A stretch of 64,000 bases of DNA from Thermoplasmataceae archaeon (GTDB lineage: Archaea > Thermoplasmatota > Thermoplasmata > Thermoplasmatales > Thermoplasmataceae), in assembly GCA_038729425.1 (NCBI GenBank), contig JAVYSB010000002.1, positions 48,812 to 112,811 on the forward strand, read 5' to 3'. Positions 45,888 through 55,352 of this stretch are shown here, one piece after another. Positions within the stretch are counted from its first letter, which is position 1. The number at the start of each line of letters is the position of its first letter. Under the pieces are notes generated by a model. That model did not search any database, was not told the DNA's origin, and saw only the letters and a list, made by a program, of their open reading frames with translations. Position numbers and translations under genes: made by a program.

Positions 45888-47258
45888 ATGCTTCTGGATG
45901 AGGAAGACAACAACAAGATAAGTCTAGAGCAGAAAATCGAAGGATTTTCTGATTCATACATTGACTTTATCGGTAGCTGCAAAATTGAAACCGAAGTTGT
46001 CTCATACATTAAGGAAAAACTCAAAGCATTCAGATACAAGAGTCTTGATGAATACACCACGCTTCCCTATGGCTCCTTCTTTTTAAAGGAATTCGGGAAC
46101 AGGGTTCTTATAGCCGGTGTAATGGGAAAAGACGTATTTCATGACGGATTCAGGATATTAGCATCTCACATTGATTCGCCCAGGATTGACCTTAAGCCAA
46201 AGCCTCTTTACGAAGATTCCGACACGAGCATTGCCCTTATGAAGACACAATATTACGGCGGGCTGAAGAAATACCAGTGGATGGATGTTCCCCTAGCGAT
46301 TCATGGTAGGGTGGTTTTGATTTCCGGAGAGGTCATTAATTTCAATTTAGGAGAAAAACGCTCCGAGGCGGTATTTGTGATCCCCGACCTCCTCCCCCAT
46401 CTTGCGAAGAAACAATTCAAGAAAGAATTGGAAGACGCCATAGCTGGGGAAGAAATGAATCTGATAGTCGGTACGGTTCCAGACAAGAGTGAGAAGGATC
46501 CTGTTAAATCCAATGTTCTGGCAATTCTCAAACAGAAATACGGGATCAAGGAAGAAGATTTCACGTCATCTGATCTCAGTCTTGTGCCAGCATATGGGCC
46601 GAGATACAGTGGATTCGATAACTCATTGATTGCGGGTTACGGACACGATGATAGGGCATCAGTTTTCACAACCTTCAGAGCTTTACTTGAGAACAGCGGC
46701 TCAAGATACAGCACAATTGTGATCTTCTATGACAAAGAGGAAATTGGAGGTTTTGGGATATCAGGATCCATGAGCAATATGCTTGAGTCATTCATTCATT
46801 CTGTGCTCAGGAAAGTCGAGCCGGCTTACAGTATGGCTGATTATTACAATGTCCTCAGGAACAGCATGGCAATAAGCGCTGACGTTGATTCCGCTATGGA
46901 TCCAAGTTTCAAGGACGTTCATGATGAGCACAATGCGGCCAGAATGGGTAAAGGCATTGTTCTGGCTAAATACAGTGGATATGGAGGAAAGTATTCAGGC
47001 TCCGAGGCATCCGCTGAGTATGTAGCCCATATCAGGAGAATTCTTTCTGAAAAAGAAGTCAAATATCAGTTTGGGACAATGGGGAAGGTAGATGAGGGTG
47101 GTGGGGGCACCGTAGCTCAGGATATTGCAAGGTACGGGATTCCCGTTATTGATGCTGGTCCGCCGGTGCTAGGTATGCATTCGCCATACGAACTTGTGAA
47201 TAAAGCAGACCTTTACCAGAGTTACCTTGCGTATCTTGCTTTCATAACAGAGGAATAG
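45888..47258 (+). CDS. M18 family aspartyl aminopeptidase-like metallopeptidase
   Basis: The 456-residue peptidase has the M18 metal ligands in order: SHIDSPRIDLKP (His), GYGHDDRASVF (Asp), YDKEEIGGFGISGS (Glu-Glu), SADVDSAMDP (Asp) and late HSPYE (His). It assembles into large tetrahedral shells in known homologues and removes N-terminal acidic residues. It probably acts on peptides released by proteasome and tricorn. TATA-like AAATATTAATA (45852-45862) precedes it. Confidence 0.88.
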   Translation: MLLDEEDNNKISLEQKIEGFSDSYIDFIGSCKIETEVVSYIKEKLKAFRYKSLDEYTTLPYGSFFLKEFGNRVLIAGVMGKDVFHDGFRILASHIDSPRIDLKPKPLYEDSDTSIALMKTQYYGGLKKYQWMDVPLAIHGRVVLISGEVINFNLGEKRSEAVFVIPDLLPHLAKKQFKKELEDAIAGEEMNLIVGTVPDKSEKDPVKSNVLAILKQKYGIKEEDFTSSDLSLVPAYGPRYSGFDNSLIAGYGHDDRASVFTTFRALLENSGSRYSTIVIFYDKEEIGGFGISGSMSNMLESFIHSVLRKVEPAYSMADYYNVLRNSMAISADVDSAMDPSFKDVHDEHNAARMGKGIVLAKYSGYGGKYSGSEASAEYVAHIRRILSEKEVKYQFGTMGKVDEGGGGTVAQDIARYGIPVIDAGPPVLGMHSPYELVNKADLYQSYLAYLAFITEE

Positions 47259-47378
47259 ATATAAAAAGTCACGCAGAGGCAGTGAATTATGAATCGACTC
47301 TACCAGGTAACGCAATTTCAGAATATTATAAATTTTATGCTTTACTAGAAAATAGCGGTTCCCTGGAAGAAAAGTGAC

Positions 47379-47390
47379 TGAACATGTTCA
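47379..47390. promoter_or_regulatory. Perfect 12-bp palindrome upstream of the Fur-family gene
   Basis: TGAACATGTTCA reads identically on both strands, about 40 bp before the putative TATA box of the regulator gene. It may be an operator for this regulator or for another factor. Confidence 0.4.
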
Positions 47391-47402
47391 ATCGCACCTT
47401 AC

Positions 47403-47427
47403 TATTAAGTGATAAACCTTATTAAGT
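47403..47427 (+). promoter_or_regulatory. Direct TATTAAGT repeats at the fur-family promoter
   Basis: TATTAAGT occurs at 47403-47410 and 47420-47427. The second copy lies 20-27 bp before the ATG at 47447 and probably serves as the TATA box; the first could be a second start signal or part of an operator overlapping the promoter. Confidence 0.45.
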
Positions 47428-47446
47428 TTGCAAAAATACTTTAAAG

Positions 47447-47872
47447 ATGAAGAAAGAAGAATATATCCAATCACTGAAGAAATCTAAGTATAAGATTACC
47501 CCGCAGAGGATTGGAGTAATTGACTACCTTAACAGACAGCCGGGTCATTTTACGGCAGAGGATGTATATCGCAGTGTCAAAAAGGTAGAGACCACTATAA
47601 CGCAAGCGACGGTTTACAATGTGCTTAGGGTCTTGAAAAATTCTGGAGCAATCACGTCTTTTGAAGCGGACGGGCAGACATGGTTCGAAACAAATCTTGA
47701 ATTTCATGGAAACCTGGTTTGCAGGTCCTGCGGGAAGATAGAAGATATCCAGCTTGATCCTCAGAGCATAAAGACCTCGGAACTGCTGTCAGAAAGAAGG
47801 ATTGACAGTGCGACGCTTATCATGTCAGGGCTATGTCTCGAATGTTCAAGAAAACAATCTCTGAACCACTAG
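47447..47872 (+). CDS. Fur/PerR family metal- or peroxide-responsive regulator
   Basis: The 141-residue protein has the Fur winged helix (RIGVIDYLNRQPGHFTAEDV, TITQATVYNVLRVLKNSGAI) and two structural-zinc CxxC pairs, CRSCG and CLEC. EFHGNLVCRSC contains the His/Cys sensing region. It probably controls iron, manganese or peroxide genes and perhaps itself. Its 3' end overlaps the convergent DHPS gene by 4 bp. Confidence 0.9.
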   Translation: MKKEEYIQSLKKSKYKITPQRIGVIDYLNRQPGHFTAEDVYRSVKKVETTITQATVYNVLRVLKNSGAITSFEADGQTWFETNLEFHGNLVCRSCGKIEDIQLDPQSIKTSELLSERRIDSATLIMSGLCLECSRKQSLNH

Positions 47873-48930
47873 TCCTCGCTGATCTCATTGTAAGTTAACA
47901 GGGCTTCGCGATTGCTGTTTATGTCGTGGAGCCTCAATATATCAACGCCCCTGTCCATGAGGTAGATTGAAGAAGCTATTGTTCCATTAAGCCGCTTTTC
48001 TGGCGTTGTGTTAAGTATTTTTCCAAAAAAGCTTTTTCTTGAGGTGCCAAACAGCACTGCCAACCCCATGTTTATGGAAGATGCTGACCTTACTATTTCC
48101 AGATTCGAATCAAAGTTTTTTGCAAAGCCAATGCCCGGATCCACGATCAGGTTCTGAAGTTTTAGGCCATGTTCTGTCAGTGTCCCGACCTTTTCAAAGA
48201 AAAACATCATTACCTCTGCCACCGGATCATTGTATTCAGCGAGGGTCTGCATTGTCTGTGGCGTCCCCCTAATGTGCATAAGGATGTAATGCAGATCATG
48301 TTCTGCGGCAAGTCTTGCCATTTCAAAGTTTCCGAGTCCGCTGATATCGTTTGCATACTTCACATTATATCCGATAACCTTTTCGAGTACCTCAGGTTTC
48401 ATTGTGTCGACGGAAATAGGGATGTTTGTGGTCTCAGATACATGTTTTATCACCGGCAGAATTCTGGAGATCTCCACGTCCGCAGAAACCATATGACTGC
48501 CGGGTCTCGTACTCTCTCCACCTATGTCTATGATGTCCGGTTTCTCTTCAATGATAGAATCAATTTTTCTGCTATCTGTGTTTTCGACCCTTGATCCAGA
48601 ATAGAATGAATCTGGTGTTACGTTTATTATTCCCATGATACGAGGAATTTTCCGGCGTCCGAGTCTCTTCTCAAACATTTTTTGCGCCAGGATGGGCGAA
48701 CACTCATTGAAGCCTGGAATCTGCGAAAGAAGATAACCGAGATCGCCAGTGGTTACATAACCGCAGGCATGTTTTATATGATCCCATTCCGGGATCACTG
48801 GTCTGAGGTTTTCCACTTGTTCCAGATCCGCTTTTCCGTCACTTATGACCTCTACCGCTATCCGGGAATCATTGTTTCCCTTGAGGATTCTGTTTCTCGC
48901 GGGAAATACGGCCAGAACTACCATTCGCAA
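47869..48930 (-). CDS. folP: Dihydropteroate synthase (archaeal, with N-terminal extension)
   Basis: DHPS joins the pterin diphosphate made by MptE to an aminobenzoate-type acceptor. The TIM-barrel core starts at about residue 97: IMGIINVTPDSFYSGSR, DIGGESTRPGS, PISVDTMKPEVL, VDPGIGFAKN and FGTSRKSFFGK. The first ~95 residues are an extension not found in bacterial FolP (SQIPGFNECSPILAQKMFEK). A near-perfect 26-bp palindrome lies 53 bp upstream. Confidence 0.9.
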   Translation of the reverse strand: MRMVVLAVFPARNRILKGNNDSRIAVEVISDGKADLEQVENLRPVIPEWDHIKHACGYVTTGDLGYLLSQIPGFNECSPILAQKMFEKRLGRRKIPRIMGIINVTPDSFYSGSRVENTDSRKIDSIIEEKPDIIDIGGESTRPGSHMVSADVEISRILPVIKHVSETTNIPISVDTMKPEVLEKVIGYNVKYANDISGLGNFEMARLAAEHDLHYILMHIRGTPQTMQTLAEYNDPVAEVMMFFFEKVGTLTEHGLKLQNLIVDPGIGFAKNFDSNLEIVRSASSINMGLAVLFGTSRKSFFGKILNTTPEKRLNGTIASSIYLMDRGVDILRLHDINSNREALLTYNEISED

Positions 48931-48982
48931 CTGTCATTGCTACAATGATAAAAAGTGTTCTTAAATTATCCTCAAAATAACT

Positions 48983-49008
48983 GGAATACGGTTTTGAAAT
49001 CGTATTCC
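48983..49008. promoter_or_regulatory. 26-bp palindrome between divergent folP and ABCE1 operons
   Basis: GGAATACG (48983-48990) and CGTATTCC (49001-49008) are exact reverse complements, and the core GTTTTGAAAT between them continues the symmetry except for one pair. Centred at 48995-48996, it is shared by folP (start 48930) and the gene at 49104. It looks like a dimeric repressor site. Confidence 0.55.
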
Positions 49009-49103
49009 TCAGAAAAGTCGGTATTACCTGATTATTCTAAGATAAACTTATTAACGCTGATTCAATATGGTAAGACGCATAAAATTCATCTGAAGAGGAT
49101 AGA

Positions 49104-49532
49104 ATGAAGGATAAGAGTGAAGTTGCAACAGCTGCCAAACCACGAAGAAATTTCACCAATTTAGATGAGTTAGCTGATGCAATAAGCAAAGGGCTCAGTC
49201 TACAGAACAGGAGAATGAGTCACGAGGAATCGGTGGAAGCTGCAGAGCACCTCATAAACTTCTTCGGATACAATGACCGTGTTATTGACAATATGCTCGA
49301 GCCGGAAGACAGGGACGCATTCTACACCATGGAAGATATTGGCGTATTGCAGACAGAGCGAGAGGAAACCACTCTATACGACGGCAGAGAGTGGAGAATA
49401 CACTACTGGATACTTAACGTTCCGCGGATTATCGAGCTGTCAGAAATGAAGGTTTTTGAGACAGCTTTGCCGCAGGACACAACTTTTCAAATTTACAGCG
49501 AAATACCAGACGAGTACTGGAAACCAAATTAG
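49104..49532 (+). CDS. Conserved-looking hypothetical protein upstream of ABCE1
   Basis: The 142-residue soluble protein contains an acidic helical middle (SHEESVEAAEHLINFFGYND, VIDNMLEPEDRDAFYTMEDI) and a beta-rich end (TLYDGREWRIHYWILN). I recall similar DUF-type proteins in Thermoplasmata but cannot confirm a family. It ends ten bases before the ABCE1 start, so they are co-transcribed; a link to ribosome recycling is only suggested by this. Confidence 0.65.
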   Translation: MKDKSEVATAAKPRRNFTNLDELADAISKGLSLQNRRMSHEESVEAAEHLINFFGYNDRVIDNMLEPEDRDAFYTMEDIGVLQTEREETTLYDGREWRIHYWILNVPRIIELSEMKVFETALPQDTTFQIYSEIPDEYWKPN

Positions 49533-49542
49533 GTGTTGGAAT

Positions 49543-51315
49543 TTGCATATAGCGATTCTAGATGAGGAGAAATGTCACCCTAAGAAGTGTAACCATGAGT
49601 GCCAGTACTATTGCCCGCCAGTAAGAAGCGGCATCATGACCATAGACTTTCCTAACCCTGAGGGTCAACCTGTAATTACAGAAAGTCTATGCATCGGATG
49701 CGGAATCTGTCCAAAGCGGTGCCCATTCGGTGCCATTAAGATCATTACGGTACCTGACGAACTTAACAGGGATACGGTACACCAGTATGGGGTAAATGGC
49801 TTCCGGATTTACTCAATGCCGACGCTATCAAGGGGTAAAGTAACAGCTCTGTTAGGACAGAATGGTATGGGGAAAACGACCACGCTTAAGATTCTCGCGG
49901 GCTTGACCGTACCTAATTTTGGTGATTATTCCAACGACGCTTCTAAGGAGAAGGTAATAGAGCACTACACCGGTAGTCTCATGGGTGCTTATTTCAAGGA
50001 TCTCTATTCCGGAAAGACCAGGGTAGTCCTGAAAGATCAGCATGTTGATCTCATACCCAGAGTTATCAAGGGGACGATTGGAGAAATACTGAAGAGGTCG
50101 GATACGGACGGAAAGCTACAGGACGTGATACAGAGTCTCGATATGATCTCATCGCTGAACAAGGATGTTTCCTCATGTTCCGGTGGTGAACTGCAAAAAT
50201 TAGCCATAGCTACTTCCCTACTGAAAGATGGCGATGTATACCTCTTTGACGAAATGTCATCCTACCTTGACGTGAATGACAGGATGAGAGTATCTTCCAT
50301 AGTTAAAGAGATGTCCGAAAAGAAAACTGTGATGATCGTGGAACACGATCTTGCTCTTATGGACTGGATGGCAGATACTGTTCATCTTGTCTACGGTTCA
50401 CCAGGGGCATACGGGGTCATATCCGAGCAAAAGACTACCAACAGGGCGATAAACGCATTTCTCTCAGGATATTTGAGGGAGGAAAACGTAAGGATTCGGC
50501 CTTACGAGATCAAGTTCCAGGATAGATCTCACAAAGCAGAACAGACCGGCATTGAACTTGTTGGATGGACCGACATCACCGTTGCCCTTTCCGAGTTCAG
50601 TCTTGAAGTATCTGGCGGTTCAATAAGGTCCGGTGAGACAATAGGTGTTCTTGGCAGAAATGCCCTTGGAAAGACTTCGTTTGTCAAGATGCTGGCGGGG
50701 ATAATAAAGCCAGATAAAGGGTCTGTAAGCAGCACAATTTCCGTAGCCTATAAGCCGCAGTATATCTCTATGGATTTTCCCGGTACAGTCAGGGAACTGA
50801 TATTATCGATCTCAAAGGATGCCTTTTCGTCTCCATTCATTATGAATGAAATCTTGGCTCCAATGCAGATAAATGAACTCATGGATACCGTTGTTAATGA
50901 TTTATCCGGTGGCGAGCTTCAGAGGGTAGCAGTTGCAACCACGCTTTCGCGGGAAGCTGATCTGTATCTGCTGGACGAACCGTCAGCTCACCTAGACAGT
51001 GCGTTCAGGATGGCTGCTGCCAAGATAATACGTCGTGTAATGGAAAATAACAGGAAAAGTGCTCTCGTTGTTGACCATGATGTGTATTTTATTGATCTAA
51101 TATCGGACAAGCTTATCGTTTTTACAGGCACTCCTGGGAAAGCCGGAGAATCTTTCGGCCCCACCGACATGCGCACAGGTATGAATATATTCCTGAAGAG
51201 CGCAGGGGTAACATTTAGAAGAGACCAGGTCACAAAGAGACCAAGGATCAACAAGCAGGGTAGCAGCCTGGACAGGATGCAGAAGAATTCGGGGAATTAC
51301 TATTATTCGGCTTGA
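49543..51315 (+). CDS. abce1: ABCE1/Rli1 ribosome-recycling ATPase
   Basis: ABCE1 splits ribosomes after termination. The N-terminal ferredoxin-like part binds two 4Fe-4S clusters (CHPKKCNHECQYYCPP and CIGCGICPKRCPFGAI). Two nucleotide-binding domains follow: LLGQNGMGKTT with SCSGGELQKLAIA and LFDEMSSYLDV, then VLGRNALGKTS with LSGGELQRVAVA and LLDEPSAHLDS. Ser replaces the Pro usual before the first D-loop. The start is TTG 49543 behind GGTG; upstream in-frame ATG 49456 would add 29 residues antiparallel to the family. Confidence 0.94.
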   Translation: MHIAILDEEKCHPKKCNHECQYYCPPVRSGIMTIDFPNPEGQPVITESLCIGCGICPKRCPFGAIKIITVPDELNRDTVHQYGVNGFRIYSMPTLSRGKVTALLGQNGMGKTTTLKILAGLTVPNFGDYSNDASKEKVIEHYTGSLMGAYFKDLYSGKTRVVLKDQHVDLIPRVIKGTIGEILKRSDTDGKLQDVIQSLDMISSLNKDVSSCSGGELQKLAIATSLLKDGDVYLFDEMSSYLDVNDRMRVSSIVKEMSEKKTVMIVEHDLALMDWMADTVHLVYGSPGAYGVISEQKTTNRAINAFLSGYLREENVRIRPYEIKFQDRSHKAEQTGIELVGWTDITVALSEFSLEVSGGSIRSGETIGVLGRNALGKTSFVKMLAGIIKPDKGSVSSTISVAYKPQYISMDFPGTVRELILSISKDAFSSPFIMNEILAPMQINELMDTVVNDLSGGELQRVAVATTLSREADLYLLDEPSAHLDSAFRMAAAKIIRRVMENNRKSALVVDHDVYFIDLISDKLIVFTGTPGKAGESFGPTDMRTGMNIFLKSAGVTFRRDQVTKRPRINKQGSSLDRMQKNSGNYYYSA

Positions 51316-51374
51316 TTATCCCCTAGAGATCTGCCTAGAAATTGTTTATTACAGTTCAAAAATTATCCCACACA

Positions 51375-53273
51375 ATGGAACTAATTCACAGGGATGGCCT
51401 TTCGAGGATCGCAAAGTTGTCAACAGCTCACGGCATAATTGAAACGCCGACGGTCATGCCCGTGGTAAATCCCAATATAGTCGTAATAACGCCTCAGGAA
51501 ATGAAGAAGTTCGGGGTCAGTAGTATCATTACCAACAGTTATATCATCAGGAGATCGGAAAGACTCAGGACTCAGGCCGAAAGGAGTGGAATTCATTCCC
51601 TTCTGAATTTTGATGGACCAATTATGACGGATTCAGGTACTTTCCAGAGTTATGTTTATGGAGATATTGAATATGGAAACCAGGAGATAGTTGAGTTTCA
51701 GAGAAAAATTGGCAGTGATATCACAACTATTCTGGACATCTTCTCGAAACCATCAGACAGTCACAGCGAAGCTGAAAAAGCTGTTGATGAGACCTACCGC
51801 AGGATTAATGAGATCGAAGCATCAGATAGCGGCATGCTCGCCGGAACAATACAGGGGTCTGTATACACGGACCTAAGAGTAAAATCAGCCTCCCTGATGT
51901 CAGCGAGCCAGGCTACATACCTACCCATAGGTGGCGTGGTGCCACTCCTCGAATCCTATAACTATCGTCAATTGGTGGACATAATCATAGACTCGAAGAC
52001 CAATGCCAATTTCGGTAAGCCAATACACCTCTTTGGAGGAGGGCATCCGATGTTCATGGCAATGTCCGTGCTACTTGGTGTTGATATATTTGATTCAGCA
52101 TCGTACATCAAATATGCCAGAGATTCCAGGCTCCTGTTTTCTGATGGCACACGGGATCTAACAGCCATTTCAGGTTTTCCTTACTGGAGTCCTCTCAACG
52201 GGAAATATACTGTTAAGGAGCTTATTGCAGCTACGGAAGAGGAAAGATCCAGATCAATAGCGGAGCACAATCTGGCTGCAATATTCATGGAGTTATATGA
52301 AATCAGGGAAAGAATTTTTGAGCAGACACTTTGGCAATATGTAGAAGCGAGAGCACGGTCACATCCATTTCTCTTCAGTGCGTTCAGAAGGATACTGGAA
52401 AGATCTAAAGAGCTGGCGAGATACGAAGAGTTGTACAAAAAGTCCCCATTCTTCTATTTCGATTCATATTCAGATTCCCATCCTGTTTTGGAGAGGATGC
52501 GGAGTTTTTCGGAAAGAATAAACAAAGGCCATGAAAGCCGACAAGTTCCGGAAGGGATCTGGAAACCCGGCAGAATGGATAACGCCTTTATCTCCAACGT
52601 GTACAATAAGACGAGCCACTCGTTTGTAATAAAATGGGAAAATCTCTCAATTCCACTTGAGCTGAATGAAACTTTTCCCATTGAGCAGGTCATAACCTCT
52701 GCAATGAGAGAGTATCCTGACTACAGTTCCCGTAATAATAGATCGGAAATTTCAGACCTGGGGGATGGAGGACGCAGTGTAGAAGATGTCAGGAATTTTG
52801 ATCTTGAGAAGATTAGGGCTGTTGCTGATCTTCAGTTTTCTTCCGGAATAGGGAGAAAACTGTTTCCTGATGATGTAGTTATTGTGAAGTCGCGGAACAC
52901 AGGTCGTATTCGAAACATAATGATTGGCAATAAAATAATTGCTACAATGCGGGCACATGACGGTTTCCTCACCCTGAACGTGGAAGGTGGTCGAATAATC
53001 AATGAGATTTCTCCATTTCCAAGATTCAGGGTCCAGGTTGATTCGGAGAGCGCGCAGTTTAATGCAAAAGGTTTCAATGTATTCTTCAAATTTATCAAAG
53101 AATGGGACAGGGACATAATTCCCCTGAATGAGACTTTAGTGGTCGATGAAGCGGGCCGATTTGTGGCTGTTGGTAGATCCACAGTCTCTGGTATGGAGAT
53201 GGGGCACTACAGGAAGGGCGTGGCGGTAAAGATACATCACAGCATTTCCGGAAAAGAGAAGTCAGAGAACTAG
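51375..53273 (+). CDS. tgtA: Archaeosine tRNA-guanine transglycosylase lacking the zinc site
   Basis: ArcTGT swaps guanine for preQ0 in the tRNA D-loop. MELIHRDGLSRIAKLSTAHG, MTDSGTFQSYVYG and ILDIFSKPSDSHSEAEKAV give the catalytic barrel; a C-terminal PUA domain (KLFPDDVVIVKSRNTGRI onwards) binds tRNA. ATG 51375 is preferred to 51342. The place of the CxCxxC zinc motif reads SGFPYWSPLNGKYT; only the His of EHNLAA is kept, and the whole 632-residue protein has no cysteine. Confidence 0.9.
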   Translation: MELIHRDGLSRIAKLSTAHGIIETPTVMPVVNPNIVVITPQEMKKFGVSSIITNSYIIRRSERLRTQAERSGIHSLLNFDGPIMTDSGTFQSYVYGDIEYGNQEIVEFQRKIGSDITTILDIFSKPSDSHSEAEKAVDETYRRINEIEASDSGMLAGTIQGSVYTDLRVKSASLMSASQATYLPIGGVVPLLESYNYRQLVDIIIDSKTNANFGKPIHLFGGGHPMFMAMSVLLGVDIFDSASYIKYARDSRLLFSDGTRDLTAISGFPYWSPLNGKYTVKELIAATEEERSRSIAEHNLAAIFMELYEIRERIFEQTLWQYVEARARSHPFLFSAFRRILERSKELARYEELYKKSPFFYFDSYSDSHPVLERMRSFSERINKGHESRQVPEGIWKPGRMDNAFISNVYNKTSHSFVIKWENLSIPLELNETFPIEQVITSAMREYPDYSSRNNRSEISDLGDGGRSVEDVRNFDLEKIRAVADLQFSSGIGRKLFPDDVVIVKSRNTGRIRNIMIGNKIIATMRAHDGFLTLNVEGGRIINEISPFPRFRVQVDSESAQFNAKGFNVFFKFIKEWDRDIIPLNETLVVDEAGRFVAVGRSTVSGMEMGHYRKGVAVKIHHSISGKEKSEN

Positions 53274-54158
53274 GTTCTTCCCAGAATTCCGCGCTTTGAC
53301 ATATTTGTCAATGGTGGTCAGGAACATGGCGAATACCATGATCGTCCCTCCTATAACCGTGTATGGTCCTATGGGCTCTTTGTCAATAATTACAGATGCA
53401 ATTGCCGCGAAAATGGGCTCACCGACAAATATTATGCCTGCGGCGGTTGGTTCAATGAATATAAGTGCCTTCGTCGTCACGAACATGGCAAACGTTCCTG
53501 CGAAAATTGCCGTGAATGCTATGGTAAAAATGGCATAAGCGTTCAGGTCTAATTGAAGGGATGGATATGACGGTATGAAAAGCAGCGAAAGGACAGATAC
53601 CATTAAAAGCTGATAGAAAGTGAAGATAACAGTATCCAAACCGGAACTGTGTTTTGACAGATACGCGATCTGGAATGCGTAGACAACCGCACCAATCAGC
53701 GTCAATATGTCTCCCAGCTCAACTCCGGAATTTGTAATAGATCCGCTTGACATGAGTATAAGGCCAGAGAAAGCGATAACGGAAGCAGTTATGTCGTATC
53801 TGGAAACTTTCCTCTTCAGGTAAAGGTAAGACATAAGTGGGATTAAAACAACATATATCCCTGTTATAAGACCCGATTTGGATGCAGTCGTATACTCCAA
53901 CCCAACAGTCTGAAAGTAGTACCCGAAGAAAAGGAGAGTTCCTGCAGTAACCCCGTAAGCAATGCTTTTACGTTCGAATATACCTTTCTTCTTCCTGAGA
54001 AAAGGTAAAAGGATCAGAGTAGAGAGGCCAAATCTCAGGAATAAGAAGATCAGGGGTGAAATATACTGCAGCGTTGTTTTGATCAGGGGGAAGGTCAGCC
54101 CCCAAAAGAATGTCACGAGCAGCAGGAGACCGAGATAAGAAATTTCTCTTGAGTTCAT
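53262..54158 (-). CDS. EamA/DMT family transporter (10 helices)
   Basis: The 298-residue protein has two tandem EamA repeats, about five helices each; LVTFFWGLTFPLIKTTL opens the first and GVELGDILTLIGAVVYAFQ the second, and FVGEPIFAAIASVII is a typical late motif. It may export amino acids or metabolites. The start overlaps the geranylgeranyl reductase stop by 4 bp, hence one operon; the 3' end overlaps tgtA by 12 bp. Confidence 0.85.
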   Translation of the reverse strand: MNSREISYLGLLLLVTFFWGLTFPLIKTTLQYISPLIFLFLRFGLSTLILLPFLRKKKGIFERKSIAYGVTAGTLLFFGYYFQTVGLEYTTASKSGLITGIYVVLIPLMSYLYLKRKVSRYDITASVIAFSGLILMSSGSITNSGVELGDILTLIGAVVYAFQIAYLSKHSSGLDTVIFTFYQLLMVSVLSLLFIPSYPSLQLDLNAYAIFTIAFTAIFAGTFAMFVTTKALIFIEPTAAGIIFVGEPIFAAIASVIIDKEPIGPYTVIGGTIMVFAMFLTTIDKYVKARNSGKNLVL

Positions 54159-55297
54159 GCTCTGTTCCTTTTAAGCACATATGCTAAAATTGATGGATTT
54201 CTCAGAAGTATTGACAGTATAACTTTGGACGGAAAATCGATATCACCTGTCTTGTTTATGATCTCGACGTTGCCGGGAGATGATAGTATTCCGTATATTT
54301 TATCAAGGGCACTGTCCGGGATTCCTGAAAAGAATCTCTGTGCAAGGGAATCGAACTTCAGCTCCATCCCAAGTTCGCGTTTCCAGCCTTTTTGATATGA
54401 GGACAGAGCATTATCTCCAAAGACCTCAGACTCAAGAGCAATCCTGATGGATTCTGACGCATGCTTTGAAGAAACTATCCCGGTGAATATTCCTCCACCG
54501 GAAAGTGGTTTTACTATGCCAGCCGCATCACCTACAAGGAGACTCCTCTTGCCATATGTTCTTTTCAGGTATGTGATGGGAATACCCCCTCCGTTTATTC
54601 CAAGGATCTTTCCGCTTCCGAATTTCCTGTTTATGTACTGGAAATGCTCAAGTGCCGGTTTCCGGTAGGTTCCAACCCCTATCTTCGATAGTTCCCCTGC
54701 AGGTGTTGCCCAACCGAAAAAACCATGGGTCGATCTTGAACCGATGTAAACGTTTACACTGTCTTGGTCCTCCATTCGAGCTGCAGAATCTACCTGGTAA
54801 GTGGATATAATCCTTGATGGGGATTCATATTCAAGATCTCTCCTGACGATACTGTTTACGCCATCTGCACCCACCACTATCCTGCCTTCAAGTTCCCGAA
54901 TATTCCCGTTTTCCCGGCATATGATCGAAGCCGCATGATCGCTTACCTTTATCTTTAGGGCCCTGGAATTAATACGAACGTCGGCACCAGCTCCAATAGC
55001 CATTGCAGACGCATCCTTGTCGAACTGATCCCTGTCCATCACAACGGTTTTTTCAGCTTTCTGTACATGAATACCCTTTCCATTGGGGAAAATAATGTGT
55101 GCTCCGCTGACAGAATTAACCTTCGCTTTTGTCCGAACATACTTGAACACTCTTTCCGAAACCAGGCCCGTACATTCTACTGGCCTCCCTACTTCCCTGT
55201 GTTCCTCCAGGTTTACAACATCAAAGCCCAGTTTTGCAAGGCTATATGCCAGATACGAACCAGACGGTCCAGATCCAACTATAAGGACATCATGCAC
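54155..55297 (-). CDS. Geranylgeranyl reductase (archaeal lipid saturation)
   Basis: This FAD enzyme reduces the double bonds of geranylgeranyl ether lipids. VLIVGSGPSGSYLAYSLAKL binds FAD, EVGRPVECTGLVSERVF is the GGR-family cysteine motif (catalytic Cys), GFFGWATPAGELSKIGVG matches the lipid-channel motif and LLVGDAAGIVKPLSGGGIF the second FAD motif. At 380 residues it has family length. It fits a tetraether-membrane acidophile. Confidence 0.9.
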   Translation of the reverse strand: MHDVLIVGSGPSGSYLAYSLAKLGFDVVNLEEHREVGRPVECTGLVSERVFKYVRTKAKVNSVSGAHIIFPNGKGIHVQKAEKTVVMDRDQFDKDASAMAIGAGADVRINSRALKIKVSDHAASIICRENGNIRELEGRIVVGADGVNSIVRRDLEYESPSRIISTYQVDSAARMEDQDSVNVYIGSRSTHGFFGWATPAGELSKIGVGTYRKPALEHFQYINRKFGSGKILGINGGGIPITYLKRTYGKRSLLVGDAAGIVKPLSGGGIFTGIVSSKHASESIRIALESEVFGDNALSSYQKGWKRELGMELKFDSLAQRFFSGIPDSALDKIYGILSSPGNVEIINKTGDIDFPSKVILSILLRNPSILAYVLKRNRA

Positions 55298-55352
55298 TAC
55301 CAGCTAACGATTTCTCGCATAAAAATCTTGCAAGGGTGGGTTCGGTTCGAGG

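Noticed and set aside
47289..47348. 19-codon frame 25 bp after a TATA-like box between M18 peptidase and the Fur gene
   Set aside because: Spacing fits leaderless translation, but the length is too small to judge and nothing else supports it.
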